From positions 1 to 12,800 of the forward strand of contig CALABN010000182.1 in NCBI GenBank assembly GCA_937885735.1: DNA of 12,800 nt, written 5' to 3'. The notes under the pieces were generated by a model. It was not told the origin of the DNA and did no database searches. It saw only the letters and a program-made list of their open reading frames with translations. The stretch comes from an uncultured Bacteroidota bacterium (GTDB lineage Bacteria > Bacteroidota > Bacteroidia > Bacteroidales > SZUA-534). The position numbers were made by a program, and so were the translations under genes. Positions 1 to 7,060 of this stretch are shown one piece after another. Position 1 is the first letter of the stretch. Every line of letters starts with the position of its first letter.

Positions 1-715
1 TCTCAGCGCTGGTTCCACCGATAACGAAGGCGATGTGATAAGGAGGGCAGGCTGCGGTGCCCAGGCTTCTCATCTTCTCTACAAGGAAGGGAATGAGTGT
101 CCCCGGGTTCTGTATGCGGGCCTTTGTCTCCTGATACAGATATGTCTTGTTGGCAGAACCGCCACCCTTGGTCACGCAAAGGAAACGGTATTCCATACCT
201 TCGGTAGCCTCAATGTCGATTTGGGCTGGAAGGTTGCATTTGGTGTTAACCTCGTCATACATTGTGAGAGGTGCATTCTGCGAATAACGAAGATTCTCCT
301 CTGTGTATGTCTTGAAAACGCCAAGCGAAAGAGCTTCCTCATCGCAATAGCCAGTCCAAACCTGTTGGCCCTTTTCACCGTGAACAATTGCAGTACCTGT
401 GTCCTGGCACAATGGCAACATTCCCTTTGAAGCAACTTCGGCATTGCGCAAGAAGGTCAATGCAACATATTTATCATTTTCAGAAGCTTCAGGGTCGCTC
501 AAAATTTTGGCAACCTGCTCATTGTGCGAACGGCGAAGCATAAACGACACGTCGCGGAAAGCGGCGTTTGCCATTGCAGTCAAGCCTTCCTTTTCGATTT
601 TCAGTATCGGTTTTCCTTCAAATTCAGAAACTGACACATAGTCTTTTGTGAGCAAATAATACTCTGTTTCGTCTTTTCCAAGAGGAAACATTGGTTGGTA
701 ATGAAATTCTGCCAT
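1..715 (-). CDS. fumA: Class I fumarate hydratase (iron-sulfur), N-terminal part, cut by the window edge
   Basis: Reading the minus strand from the ATG at 713-715 gives an uninterrupted 238-residue frame that leaves the window at base 1. It closely resembles the N-terminal part of E. coli FumA/FumB: FHYQ..FPL..D.TEYYLLT near the start, [13 protein letters not shown] at about 74-86, LCQDTGTAI at 102-110, [10 protein letters not shown] at 141-150, [17 protein letters not shown] at 183-199 and [17 protein letters not shown] at 218-234. The family holds a [4Fe-4S] cluster with three cysteines; C103 and C223 match the first two, and the third would lie beyond the edge. The enzyme interconverts fumarate and malate in the cytoplasm. 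In anaerobic Bacteroidales it normally serves the reductive branch leading to succinate. Full-length members have about 545 residues, so more than half is missing here. The A and B forms cannot be told apart, so the symbol is by analogy. It is divergent from the acyltransferase gene. Confidence 0.95.
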   Translation of the reverse strand, partial: MAEFHYQPMFPLGKDETEYYLLTKDYVSVSEFEGKPILKIEKEGLTAMANAAFRDVSFMLRRSHNEQVAKILSDPEASENDKYVALTFLRNAEVASKGMLPLCQDTGTAIVHGEKGQQVWTGYCDEEALSLGVFKTYTEENLRYSQNAPLTMYDEVNTKCNLPAQIDIEATEGMEYRFLCVTKGGGSANKTYLYQETKARIQNPGTLIPFLVEKMRSLGTAACPPYHIAFVIGGTSAE

Positions 716-784
716 TTTGTTATTTTTATAATTTATTGAGATTCAATACATAAAACAAAACACAACAATAAATTGCATTTCTTT

Positions 785-814
785 CAAAAGTAAAAAAAGA
801 AATATGATTTCGAA
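785..814 (-). promoter_or_regulatory. Candidate promoter for the fumarase gene
   Basis: On the minus strand, TACTTTTG (785-792) matches the Bacteroidetes -7 consensus TAnnTTTG exactly. A weak TTCG lies 18 bases upstream (811-814) where the -33 TTTG would be. Transcription would start at about 778-780, leaving an A/T-rich leader of about 65 bases before the fumarase ATG. The -7 match is seen directly; use as a promoter is inferred. Confidence 0.45.
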
Positions 815-851
815 TTAGTTTGACGCTAAACGGCCCATTATTTTAGAAAAT

Positions 852-880
852 TTTGCTCTCGCCCATTTTTTCTATATTTG
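852..880 (+). promoter_or_regulatory. Candidate promoter for the acyltransferase gene
   Basis: TATATTTG at 873-880 is an exact match to the Bacteroidetes -7 element, and TTTG at 852-855 can serve as the -33 element, 17 bases upstream. The predicted transcript would begin at about 886-888, only some 15 bases before the ATG at 902. This decides the start codon: an in-frame TTG at 878-880 lies inside the -7 element and so cannot be the translation start. Confidence 0.6.
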
Positions 881-901
881 CAGACAAATCCTAATCTTGA
901 A

Positions 902-2257
902 ATGGCACAAAAGCATAAACAAAATATATTCTACGTCTTGTTCAAGACATACCTCAAGTTCTTTCACGACAAAGTTTTCTACAAAAAAGTATACAGAATA
1001 GGCAGTGAAAATGTCCCTGAAGAAGGCAATCCGATGATTGTGGTTTCAAACCACCAGAACTGCCTTAATGACCCATTGGGACTTATTTTCTCTTTCACCG
1101 ACCGCAAGCCACACATTCTCACTCGCGCCGACGTAATTGAATACAACTGGTTCACCAACAAATTCTTACGCAGTGTCGGCCTGCTACCTACATTTCGTAT
1201 GAATTTTGACGGTGAGGAATCGTTGAGCAAAAACAAAGGCACGTTCAGCGAGTCGGAAGATGCCCTGATTGACGGCAACACAATAATAATGTTTCCCGAA
1301 GGAATGCATCAAGACAAACACTGGCTTGGCAATTTCACGACAGGATTCACTAAAATGGCGTTTGAATCGGCAGAGAAAGACAACTTTCAGACCGAAGTCT
1401 TCATTCAACCTGCCTGCAACCATTATTCAAACTATTTCGGCATTCAAAATGAGATGATTATCAAGTTTGGAACGCCAATTTCAATCGCACCATTCTACGA
1501 ACTCTACAAGACAAAGCCTCGTACTGCACAACGTCAAGTAATTGCACTTGCCCACGAGCAAATCAACAACTTGATGCTAAACATAACCGACATTGACAAT
1601 TACAAAGCAATCGACTTTATAAGAAGCATTTACGGCAGACATTACGCTATCAGCAATAGCCTTGACGCCAACTATTTCCCAAATATGCTGGAATCAGACA
1701 AGTTGCTATTTGCCAATCTGGAAAAGGCGAAAGCCGAAAACTGCGATTCTGTTCTAAACATATACAACAAAGCGCTTCAATATAAGCAAGAACTTAAAAG
1801 TCAAGGCATTGGCGACACCGAAGTGATGCTCGACACAAGTTTGATGCAAATTGTCGCCAACATTCTCTCTTTAATTGTGTTTCTGCCAATATGGATTGTC
1901 AGTCTATGGCCTAACATATTAATTTTCAATGCATCAAACATTTTTATGAAAAACATAAAAGACAAAATGTTTGAGGGCACTATCCGCTACACATTGTCGG
2001 TAATGGCAACTATTCCAATCACATATATATTAACGTTTGTGCTGACATTCCACTTTGTGAATGGTTGGGTTGCATTCTTCTATATTTGCGTCCTGCCTGC
2101 ACTGGCAATATTTGCGTGGAACTACTGGCAATTTGCAAAACGGACATTCAGAATGCTGAAACACAAAAGAATGGCATTTGAAAAGCGAAAGGATTTATCT
2201 CAAACGCGCAAAGAGATTATCGAAAGCCTCGACAATGTTTTAGGCATTGCCAAATAG
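902..2257 (+). CDS. PlsC-type acyltransferase with C-terminal membrane segments
   Basis: The product is 451 residues. The N-terminal half is a glycerophosphate/lysophospholipid acyltransferase domain. The catalytic block is SNHQNCLNDPLG (His51, Asp57), and FPEG at 131-134 is the acceptor-binding block. His and Asp are five residues apart, not the four of the classic HX4D motif; from memory, Gat1-like and several Bacteroidetes members share this spacing. Residues from about 160 to 315 carry no motif I recognise. About three hydrophobic segments follow (318-342, 364-384, 388-410), then a basic tail, so the enzyme is probably an inner-membrane protein. The likely role is acyl transfer to glycerol-3-phosphate, lysophosphatidate or another lipid acceptor; the substrate cannot be read from the sequence. 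The ATG at 902 is preferred because the upstream in-frame TTG lies in the promoter. The gene stands alone, divergent from fumarase and convergent with the peptidase. Confidence 0.85.
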   Translation: MAQKHKQNIFYVLFKTYLKFFHDKVFYKKVYRIGSENVPEEGNPMIVVSNHQNCLNDPLGLIFSFTDRKPHILTRADVIEYNWFTNKFLRSVGLLPTFRMNFDGEESLSKNKGTFSESEDALIDGNTIIMFPEGMHQDKHWLGNFTTGFTKMAFESAEKDNFQTEVFIQPACNHYSNYFGIQNEMIIKFGTPISIAPFYELYKTKPRTAQRQVIALAHEQINNLMLNITDIDNYKAIDFIRSIYGRHYAISNSLDANYFPNMLESDKLLFANLEKAKAENCDSVLNIYNKALQYKQELKSQGIGDTEVMLDTSLMQIVANILSLIVFLPIWIVSLWPNILIFNASNIFMKNIKDKMFEGTIRYTLSVMATIPITYILTFVLTFHFVNGWVAFFYICVLPALAIFAWNYWQFAKRTFRMLKHKRMAFEKRKDLSQTRKEIIESLDNVLGIAK

Positions 2258-2264
2258 CCAAAAA

Positions 2265-3233
2265 TCAGCGGACAAATATTGTTCGTCCAACCCTCAACAC
2301 GGTTGACGACTTGATGCCATTCAACTTGCAGAGGTTGCTGACTGTGGTCCCGTTCTTCATTGCAATTCCGCTCAATGTGTCGCCCGACTTAATCTTGTAA
2401 GTCTTGTGTTGTGATTCGGCATATGACTCTTCGTCAGTCTGTCCGTAGTGTGAATAGATGCTAAAATAGTGTTTCTTAATGGTGTACAAGGTATCGCGCA
2501 GTTCTCCAGTCTTAAAATCGACAAGGCGTTCAGGGTCAAACGACTGACCACGGTAACGCATTTCAAAATGAAGATGCGAACCCGTACTGCGACCTGTGTT
2601 TCCACCCTTGCCTATCACCTCACCCGCCTTGACAATCTCGCCAACCTGCACATTGCGAGCCGACAGATGCGCGTAGTATGTTTCCAATCCGTTTGGATGA
2701 CGAATCACAATAAGATTGCCGTAACCGCCAGTACGCTTTGTGTATTCCGACACACGCACCTTTCCGTCGAAAGCGGCACGAACTGGGTCGCCGACCTCGA
2801 GCTTTATGTCGGTTCCATTATGATTACGAGTCTTGCGGAAACAATAACGGGAAGTGATACGACCAGTAACCGGTGCACAGAACGAGTGTGCCGAATCGAC
2901 CAGCATAAGGTCGATTTCATCAGGCAGTTCCGACAACGGCACTTCCTTGTACGAATGTATGTTGTTGTTCCAATAGGCAGTGTCAAAATCAGTGTCGTCA
3001 ATAACTGGACGGCCAAAATCGACATAGTCCCACGTCTTGTCGTTGTAGAGGACTATCTTAACAAATTTATCATCGGTATCGACAGTGTCGATTGCTTCTG
3101 GAAGGAAGTCAGGAATCTGCTGTTCGTCGGCCAAACCTGTTCCCTGTTCCGTTTCTTGGCATTCGTCGAGTTCTTGAGCGAACGACATTTGCATTGCGGA
3201 AAGGAATGCTATGGATAAAAGAAACTTTTTCAA
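2265..3233 (-). CDS. Secreted M23 family metallopeptidase with C-terminal LysM domain
   Basis: From TTG at 3231-3233 the product has 322 residues and opens with a textbook signal peptide (KKFLLSIAFLSAMQMSFAQ, cleaved after Ala or Gln near 20). An acidic, low-complexity linker follows. The LytM/M23 domain spans about 115-240, with zinc-binding HNGTD (His138, Asp142), YYAH (His189) and HLHFE (His220, His222) all intact. Residues 278-322 form a LysM domain (YKIKSGDTLSGIA... ending at the C terminus) that binds peptidoglycan. The protein is expected in the periplasm, cutting peptide crosslinks in the cell wall or activating amidases. An upstream in-frame ATG at 3302 would add 23 residues before the signal peptide and run through the likely promoter, so TTG is preferred; this start is inferred. 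Its stop lies 7 bases from that of the convergent acyltransferase gene. Confidence 0.9.
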   Translation of the reverse strand: MKKFLLSIAFLSAMQMSFAQELDECQETEQGTGLADEQQIPDFLPEAIDTVDTDDKFVKIVLYNDKTWDYVDFGRPVIDDTDFDTAYWNNNIHSYKEVPLSELPDEIDLMLVDSAHSFCAPVTGRITSRYCFRKTRNHNGTDIKLEVGDPVRAAFDGKVRVSEYTKRTGGYGNLIVIRHPNGLETYYAHLSARNVQVGEIVKAGEVIGKGGNTGRSTGSHLHFEMRYRGQSFDPERLVDFKTGELRDTLYTIKKHYFSIYSHYGQTDEESYAESQHKTYKIKSGDTLSGIAMKNGTTVSNLCKLNGIKSSTVLRVGRTIFVR

Positions 3234-3258
3234 AACTTTTTTATTTTTTCTAACGGGG

Positions 3259-3274
3259 CAAATATCAATATTTG
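3259..3274. promoter_or_regulatory. Perfect inverted repeat overlapping the likely peptidase promoter
   Basis: CAAATAT-CA-ATATTTG has two perfect 7-base arms around a 2-base centre. On the minus strand its left half reads GATATTTG, one base from the -7 consensus TAnnTTTG, placed to start a transcript about 20 bases upstream of the peptidase TTG. On the plus strand the right half reads AATATTTG, equally close to consensus, so the site could also drive the divergent flippase. It may be an operator, paired -7 elements, or an AT-rich coincidence. No convincing -33 element was found on either side. Confidence 0.3.
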
Positions 3275-3454
3275 AACCAAACGAAATAACGCAAGACAAC
3301 ATTAAAAATCAACCGCGATACTAACAATCAGACTGCACAAAATTCTGTGAATTGACATAAATCACAAACGGATTGAATAAAAAATGCATGACCAAAAGTT
3401 TTTATTGTTTGTTTTGCAAAAGGAATATCGAATGACAATTTTCATCATCAGGGA

Positions 3455-4924
3455 ATGAACGGTTTAGAGGCAAAGGTTGTAACCGCCACCAAATGGTCTG
3501 CATTGACAGAGATTGCATCGAAGTTGGTATCACCAATATCGGGAATGATATTGGCACGACTGCTGACTCCAGAAGCATATGGTGCGGTGGCTACAACAGT
3601 GATTATCATATCGTTTGCCGAACTATTCACGGATGCAGGTTTTCAAAAATACATAATACAACACGAGTTTGCCGATGACGATGACCGCAATAAAAGCATA
3701 AACGTAGCCTTTTGGTCAAATCTGGTTATGAGTCTGATTATTTGGGGAATAATAATCGCATTTCGCTATCCTATTGCTAGAATTGTCAATAGTCCTGGAC
3801 TTGAAACTGCCATTGCAGTGGCTTGTGCAGCCATACCAATTGCAGCATTCTCCAGTATTCAAAACGCCATTTACAAACGAGACCTAAACTTTCGAATTCC
3901 GTTCATTGTAAGAATGATTGGATTGGGCATAACTTTTTTTGTCACCATTCCTCTCGCCATATGGCTTAAAAGTTATTGGGCACTAATAATAAGCAAATTA
4001 GTGCATGGTATATCTTCTGTTATCATTCTGACTTTATATTCGGACTGGAAGCCCAAAATATACTACAGTTTCAGGAAACTGAAAGAAATGCTGGGATTTT
4101 GCGCATGGATAATAGCAGATCAAATATTGAGCTGGATAAACAATTATCTTGACTTGTTCTTGGCTGGCACAAGATTCAACCAACACACATTGGGCATATA
4201 TAAGACATCAATCAATGCATCAAACAAAATGTTGGGGATATTTTCCAAAAGTTTCATTCCGATGCTATTGCCAACATATTCAAAACTACAAAACGACTTT
4301 TCACAACTTTGCTCCACAATGCTGAAAATGCAAAAATATTTCAGTCTAATATTGTTGCCCATTGGATTTATAATCTTTTTATACAGCGACATAATCACAA
4401 AAATAATATTAGGAAATCAATGGTTAGAAGCTGCCCCTCTAATCGGGATATGGGGGCTGATTCACAGTTTCAGCCTAATTATAAATCGTTTTTGCAGCAA
4501 TGTTTATATAGCATTAAACAAACCATACATCTCTGTGGCTCTTTCCTTTTTATTTGCTGCAGCAACCATTCCCACCGTAATAATCTCATCACAATACGGA
4601 TTTCATACTATGTTTGTAGCTCGAACCCTAACAAAACTTTGGCTACTCTCTTTACACGTAATAACCATATTTATTCTCATCCGTCTTTCACCTCTTAAAA
4701 TCATTGGCAATATTATGCCTGAACTAATTGGATGCGGAATAATGGTTATCATTACATATTCATTATCAACCGTTTTCGATTCCAATATTTTACAATTGGC
4801 ATCAATAGCAATTTGTTTGGCAACATACTTTGGCTTTCTCCTTTGCATCAGAAACGAACGAATTATCATTAAAAAAATATGGGAACATAGTGTAAAACCA
4901 ATTGCCAGGAAATTACGACATTAA
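3455..4924 (+). CDS. Wzx-type polysaccharide flippase (MOP superfamily)
   Basis: The product has 489 residues and is hydrophobic nearly throughout, with about 12-14 predicted membrane segments, the usual size and topology for O-antigen/capsule flippases. The N-terminal block (ILARLLTPEAYGAVA at about 32-46, then SFAELFTDAGFQKYIIQ at 53-69) is typical of the WzxC/RfbX branch (polysaccharide biosynthesis C families). Such proteins move lipid-linked oligosaccharides across the inner membrane. The ATG at 3455 follows CAGGGA, a weak ribosome site. It is the first gene of the glycan operon; the ATP-grasp gene starts 67 bases downstream. No clear -33/-7 pair is visible just upstream. The transported substrate is unknown. 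Membership of the flippase family is firm; assignment to a given glycan (O-antigen, capsule or exopolysaccharide) is not possible. Confidence 0.88.
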   Translation: MNGLEAKVVTATKWSALTEIASKLVSPISGMILARLLTPEAYGAVATTVIIISFAELFTDAGFQKYIIQHEFADDDDRNKSINVAFWSNLVMSLIIWGIIIAFRYPIARIVNSPGLETAIAVACAAIPIAAFSSIQNAIYKRDLNFRIPFIVRMIGLGITFFVTIPLAIWLKSYWALIISKLVHGISSVIILTLYSDWKPKIYYSFRKLKEMLGFCAWIIADQILSWINNYLDLFLAGTRFNQHTLGIYKTSINASNKMLGIFSKSFIPMLLPTYSKLQNDFSQLCSTMLKMQKYFSLILLPIGFIIFLYSDIITKIILGNQWLEAAPLIGIWGLIHSFSLIINRFCSNVYIALNKPYISVALSFLFAAATIPTVIISSQYGFHTMFVARTLTKLWLLSLHVITIFILIRLSPLKIIGNIMPELIGCGIMVIITYSLSTVFDSNILQLASIAICLATYFGFLLCIRNERIIIKKIWEHSVKPIARKLRH

Positions 4925-4966
4925 CTGTTTATAACATAATTGCCACCATATTGAAATTATTGCTTG

Positions 4967-4981
4967 ATTTGTTGAACAAAT
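4967..4981. promoter_or_regulatory. 15-base dyad upstream of the ATP-grasp gene
   Basis: ATTTGTT-G-AACAAAT is a perfect inverted repeat with 7-base arms in the 67-base gap between flippase and ATP-grasp genes. It is too AU-rich and tight-looped for a strong terminator and has no U-run, so a protein-binding site or chance are the alternatives. It is followed at once by AAAGGA (4983-4988), a Shine-Dalgarno-like site 3 bases from the ATG at 4992, the only such site among the operon's genes. Confidence 0.25.
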
Positions 4982-4991
4982 AAAAGGACCT

Positions 4992-6014
4992 ATGAAAATA
5001 GCAATCCACCATCGGACAGGCTCTTACAGCGAGCAATGGATAATCTATTGCCAACAACACAATATTCAATATAAGATTGTTAACGCTTACGACAACAACA
5101 TCATACAGCAATTAGATGATTGTGATGTATTTATGTGGCATCACCATTTGCTACAATACAAAGATTATCTATTTGCCAAACAACTGATATATGTAATTGA
5201 AAAACAAACAAGTATAATTGTCTACCCTAATTTCGACACTTGTTGGCACTACGATGACAAAGTTGGGCAGAAATACCTGCTTGATTCAATTAGCGCACCT
5301 CTCATTCCAACTTACATATTCTACACGCGCGACAAGGCTCTCGAATGGATTCAACATGCAACCTTCCCAAAAGTGTTCAAACTCAGAAGTGGCTCCAGTT
5401 CAAATAACGTACGGCTTGCCAAAAATGCCACAGAGGCACGAAAATACATAGAAAAAGCATTTAGCCGTGGCTTTCAAAAAAACAGCCACATAATTAGAGT
5501 CGCACAAAGGTGGAAACAATACAGGAATAGGAATTGCACCTTTAAATGGTTTTTAAAAGGCATAGTAACCCCTTATTCGTATAATGAACGGTTCCGAAAA
5601 GAAGAAATAGGCTACATCTATTTTCAAGATTTCATACCAAACAACGATTTTGTCATTCGAGTGTTCGTGATAGGCAATCGCGCCATGGCAAAAAAAACGA
5701 TGAACCGTAAAAACGATTTTCGAGCATCTGGCAGTGGCAAACTAATTTTCGACAAAAATGCAATTGACATTAGATTTGTTAAAACCGCATTCGATATTAA
5801 CCAGAAGTTGAAAATGCAAAGCGTGGCTTTCGATTTCCTACTGAATCCTGACGGGAACATACTAATATCTGAAATAAGCTACTGTTGCGGTTTTGAATTA
5901 AACAAAGACTTTCCTGGTTACTGGACAGAAGATCTGCAATGGCACGATTGCTCAAGCATAAACATATGCAATTTCATCATCGAAGATGTGATAGCAAAGA
6001 ACACGATATCATGA
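4992..6014 (+). CDS. ATP-grasp family ligase of a surface-glycan cluster
   Basis: The product has 340 residues with no signal peptide or membrane segment, so it is cytoplasmic. After an N-terminal Rossmann-like part (to about 85) it shows ATP-grasp landmarks: FPKVFKLRSGSSSNNVRLAKN at 125-145 (Lys127/Lys130 and a glycine/serine-rich loop that would cover ATP), the hinge stretch YIYFQDFIPNNDFVIRVFVIG at 208-228, NDFRASGSG at 241-249, and FDFLLNPDGNILISEISYCCG at 280-300, where Asp281 and Glu294 would bind metal. The final motif reads EIS where many family members have E-x-N. ATP-grasp enzymes join a carboxylate to an amine, thiol or similar nucleophile through an acyl phosphate. The operon setting suggests modification of a sugar or a glycan precursor; both substrates are unknown. 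I recall similar uncharacterised proteins in Bacteroidetes polysaccharide clusters. The stop overlaps the next start (ATGA). Confidence 0.8.
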   Translation: MKIAIHHRTGSYSEQWIIYCQQHNIQYKIVNAYDNNIIQQLDDCDVFMWHHHLLQYKDYLFAKQLIYVIEKQTSIIVYPNFDTCWHYDDKVGQKYLLDSISAPLIPTYIFYTRDKALEWIQHATFPKVFKLRSGSSSNNVRLAKNATEARKYIEKAFSRGFQKNSHIIRVAQRWKQYRNRNCTFKWFLKGIVTPYSYNERFRKEEIGYIYFQDFIPNNDFVIRVFVIGNRAMAKKTMNRKNDFRASGSGKLIFDKNAIDIRFVKTAFDINQKLKMQSVAFDFLLNPDGNILISEISYCCGFELNKDFPGYWTEDLQWHDCSSINICNFIIEDVIAKNTIS

Positions 6015-7060
6015 AAATACTTTTTTTCATACACGGTTTATATGGTGGTGGTGCTGAACGCGTGGCATCAATACTTCTCAACCACTTTTGTCAGAAAAAC
6101 GACACTTACGTAGCCGTAACCAAATTCAAAGAACCATTATACCCTATCGACAATCGTGTTCACGTAATTGACAACAACATTAAATGCAAAATAAAAGGCG
6201 CCTCACGGATTCCCAAATTTGTGAAAATGGCGCTCACTATTCATACTATTAAACCTGACATTATCATTTCCTTTATTGCAAAGACCAACAACAATGTCCT
6301 ATTAGCCAACCTTCTATGTGGAAAAAAAATCATTGTATCAGAACGGAATACGTTAAACAGGTTGCAAGCAAATGATCAATGGATTCTTAGGAAAATCTTA
6401 TACCCTCTTGCCAATAAAATTGTTTTTGTAACTGAAAAAGACCGCATACAATTCAAACATCAGCGAAAAAGCATCTGCATATACAACCCTGCAATGTTAG
6501 AATCATTCGCCGACTACAATAACCGTGAGAAGACAATAGTCACAATTGCACCTGACTCCCGTTGGTACATTAAAGGACTTGATTTGCTAATATGCGCATG
6601 GGCAAAAATCATGTCACAAAATCCCGAATGGAATTTAGAGATATACGGAAGAATATATGGTGCAACCATACCCGACACACTGAAAAGCACAAATCGAGTA
6701 ACATGGAAAGGCTGGTCTGATGACATTGCGGAAATTCTATGCACAAAAAGCATATTCGTTCTCGCATCAAGATTCGAAGGTTGCCCCAACAGCCTTATAG
6801 AAGCAATGAGTCAAGGTTGCGCATGCCTCGGTACAGACTGCGATGGTGGCATAAAAGAAATAATAACGGACGGCATTGATGGAATTATTGCAAAAAACGA
6901 GGACATTGACGACATTGCGGAAAAACTGCAAATGCTGATTGATGACGAGAATCTGCGCCGTCGGCTGTCAGCCGGTGCTATTGAGAAAGTTAAACAATTC
7001 GACAAAAATGCTTTTTTTGCGAAATGGGACAATCTTATTGAAGAAGTTGCAAAGAAATGA
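6011..7060 (+). CDS. Glycosyltransferase family 4, first of three tandem paralogues
   Basis: The product has 349 residues with a GT-B fold of the GT4 family. The N-terminal acceptor domain starts MKILFFIHGLYGGGAERVA, with the glycine-rich YGGGAERV at 11-18. The C-terminal nucleotide-sugar domain has APDSRWYIKGLDLL (Arg184, Lys188 in the phosphate-binding position) and the EX7E motif in SRFEGCPNSLIEA (Glu256, Glu264). It is expected to be a retaining transferase acting at the cytoplasmic face of the membrane. Donor and acceptor cannot be inferred. The start at 6011 is chosen because it begins exactly at MKILFF, matches both paralogues downstream, and overlaps the preceding stop in ATGA; an in-frame ATG at 5939 would overlap the ATP-grasp gene by 76 bases. 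It is most similar to the second paralogue, especially after residue 245. Confidence 0.92.
   Translation: MKILFFIHGLYGGGAERVASILLNHFCQKNDTYVAVTKFKEPLYPIDNRVHVIDNNIKCKIKGASRIPKFVKMALTIHTIKPDIIISFIAKTNNNVLLANLLCGKKIIVSERNTLNRLQANDQWILRKILYPLANKIVFVTEKDRIQFKHQRKSICIYNPAMLESFADYNNREKTIVTIAPDSRWYIKGLDLLICAWAKIMSQNPEWNLEIYGRIYGATIPDTLKSTNRVTWKGWSDDIAEILCTKSIFVLASRFEGCPNSLIEAMSQGCACLGTDCDGGIKEIITDGIDGIIAKNEDIDDIAEKLQMLIDDENLRRRLSAGAIEKVKQFDKNAFFAKWDNLIEEVAKK

Noticed and set aside
35..641. Plus-strand open frames opposite the fumarase gene
   Set aside because: The minus strand encodes an unmistakable class I fumarase over the whole stretch; the plus-strand translations match no family and are antisense shadows.
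878..901. Upstream TTG start for the acyltransferase
   Set aside because: The TTG is part of the TATATTTG -7 element, so it would not be in the transcript; the ATG at 902 is used.
2469..3218. Plus-strand open frame of 249 codons opposite the M23 peptidase
   Set aside because: The minus-strand frame carries all zinc ligands, a signal peptide and LysM; the plus-strand product has no recognisable features.
3303..3454. Invertible promoter of the Bacteroides capsule type upstream of the flippase
   Set aside because: No long inverted repeats flank a promoter segment, and no recombinase gene is present; the only nearby palindrome is the short one at 3259-3274.
5939..6010. N-terminal extension of the first GT4 gene from an in-frame ATG at 5939
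   Set aside because: It overlaps the ATP-grasp gene by 76 bases, has no homology in the paralogues, and the ATG at 6011 gives the shared MKILFF start and the same ATGA junction as the next two genes.
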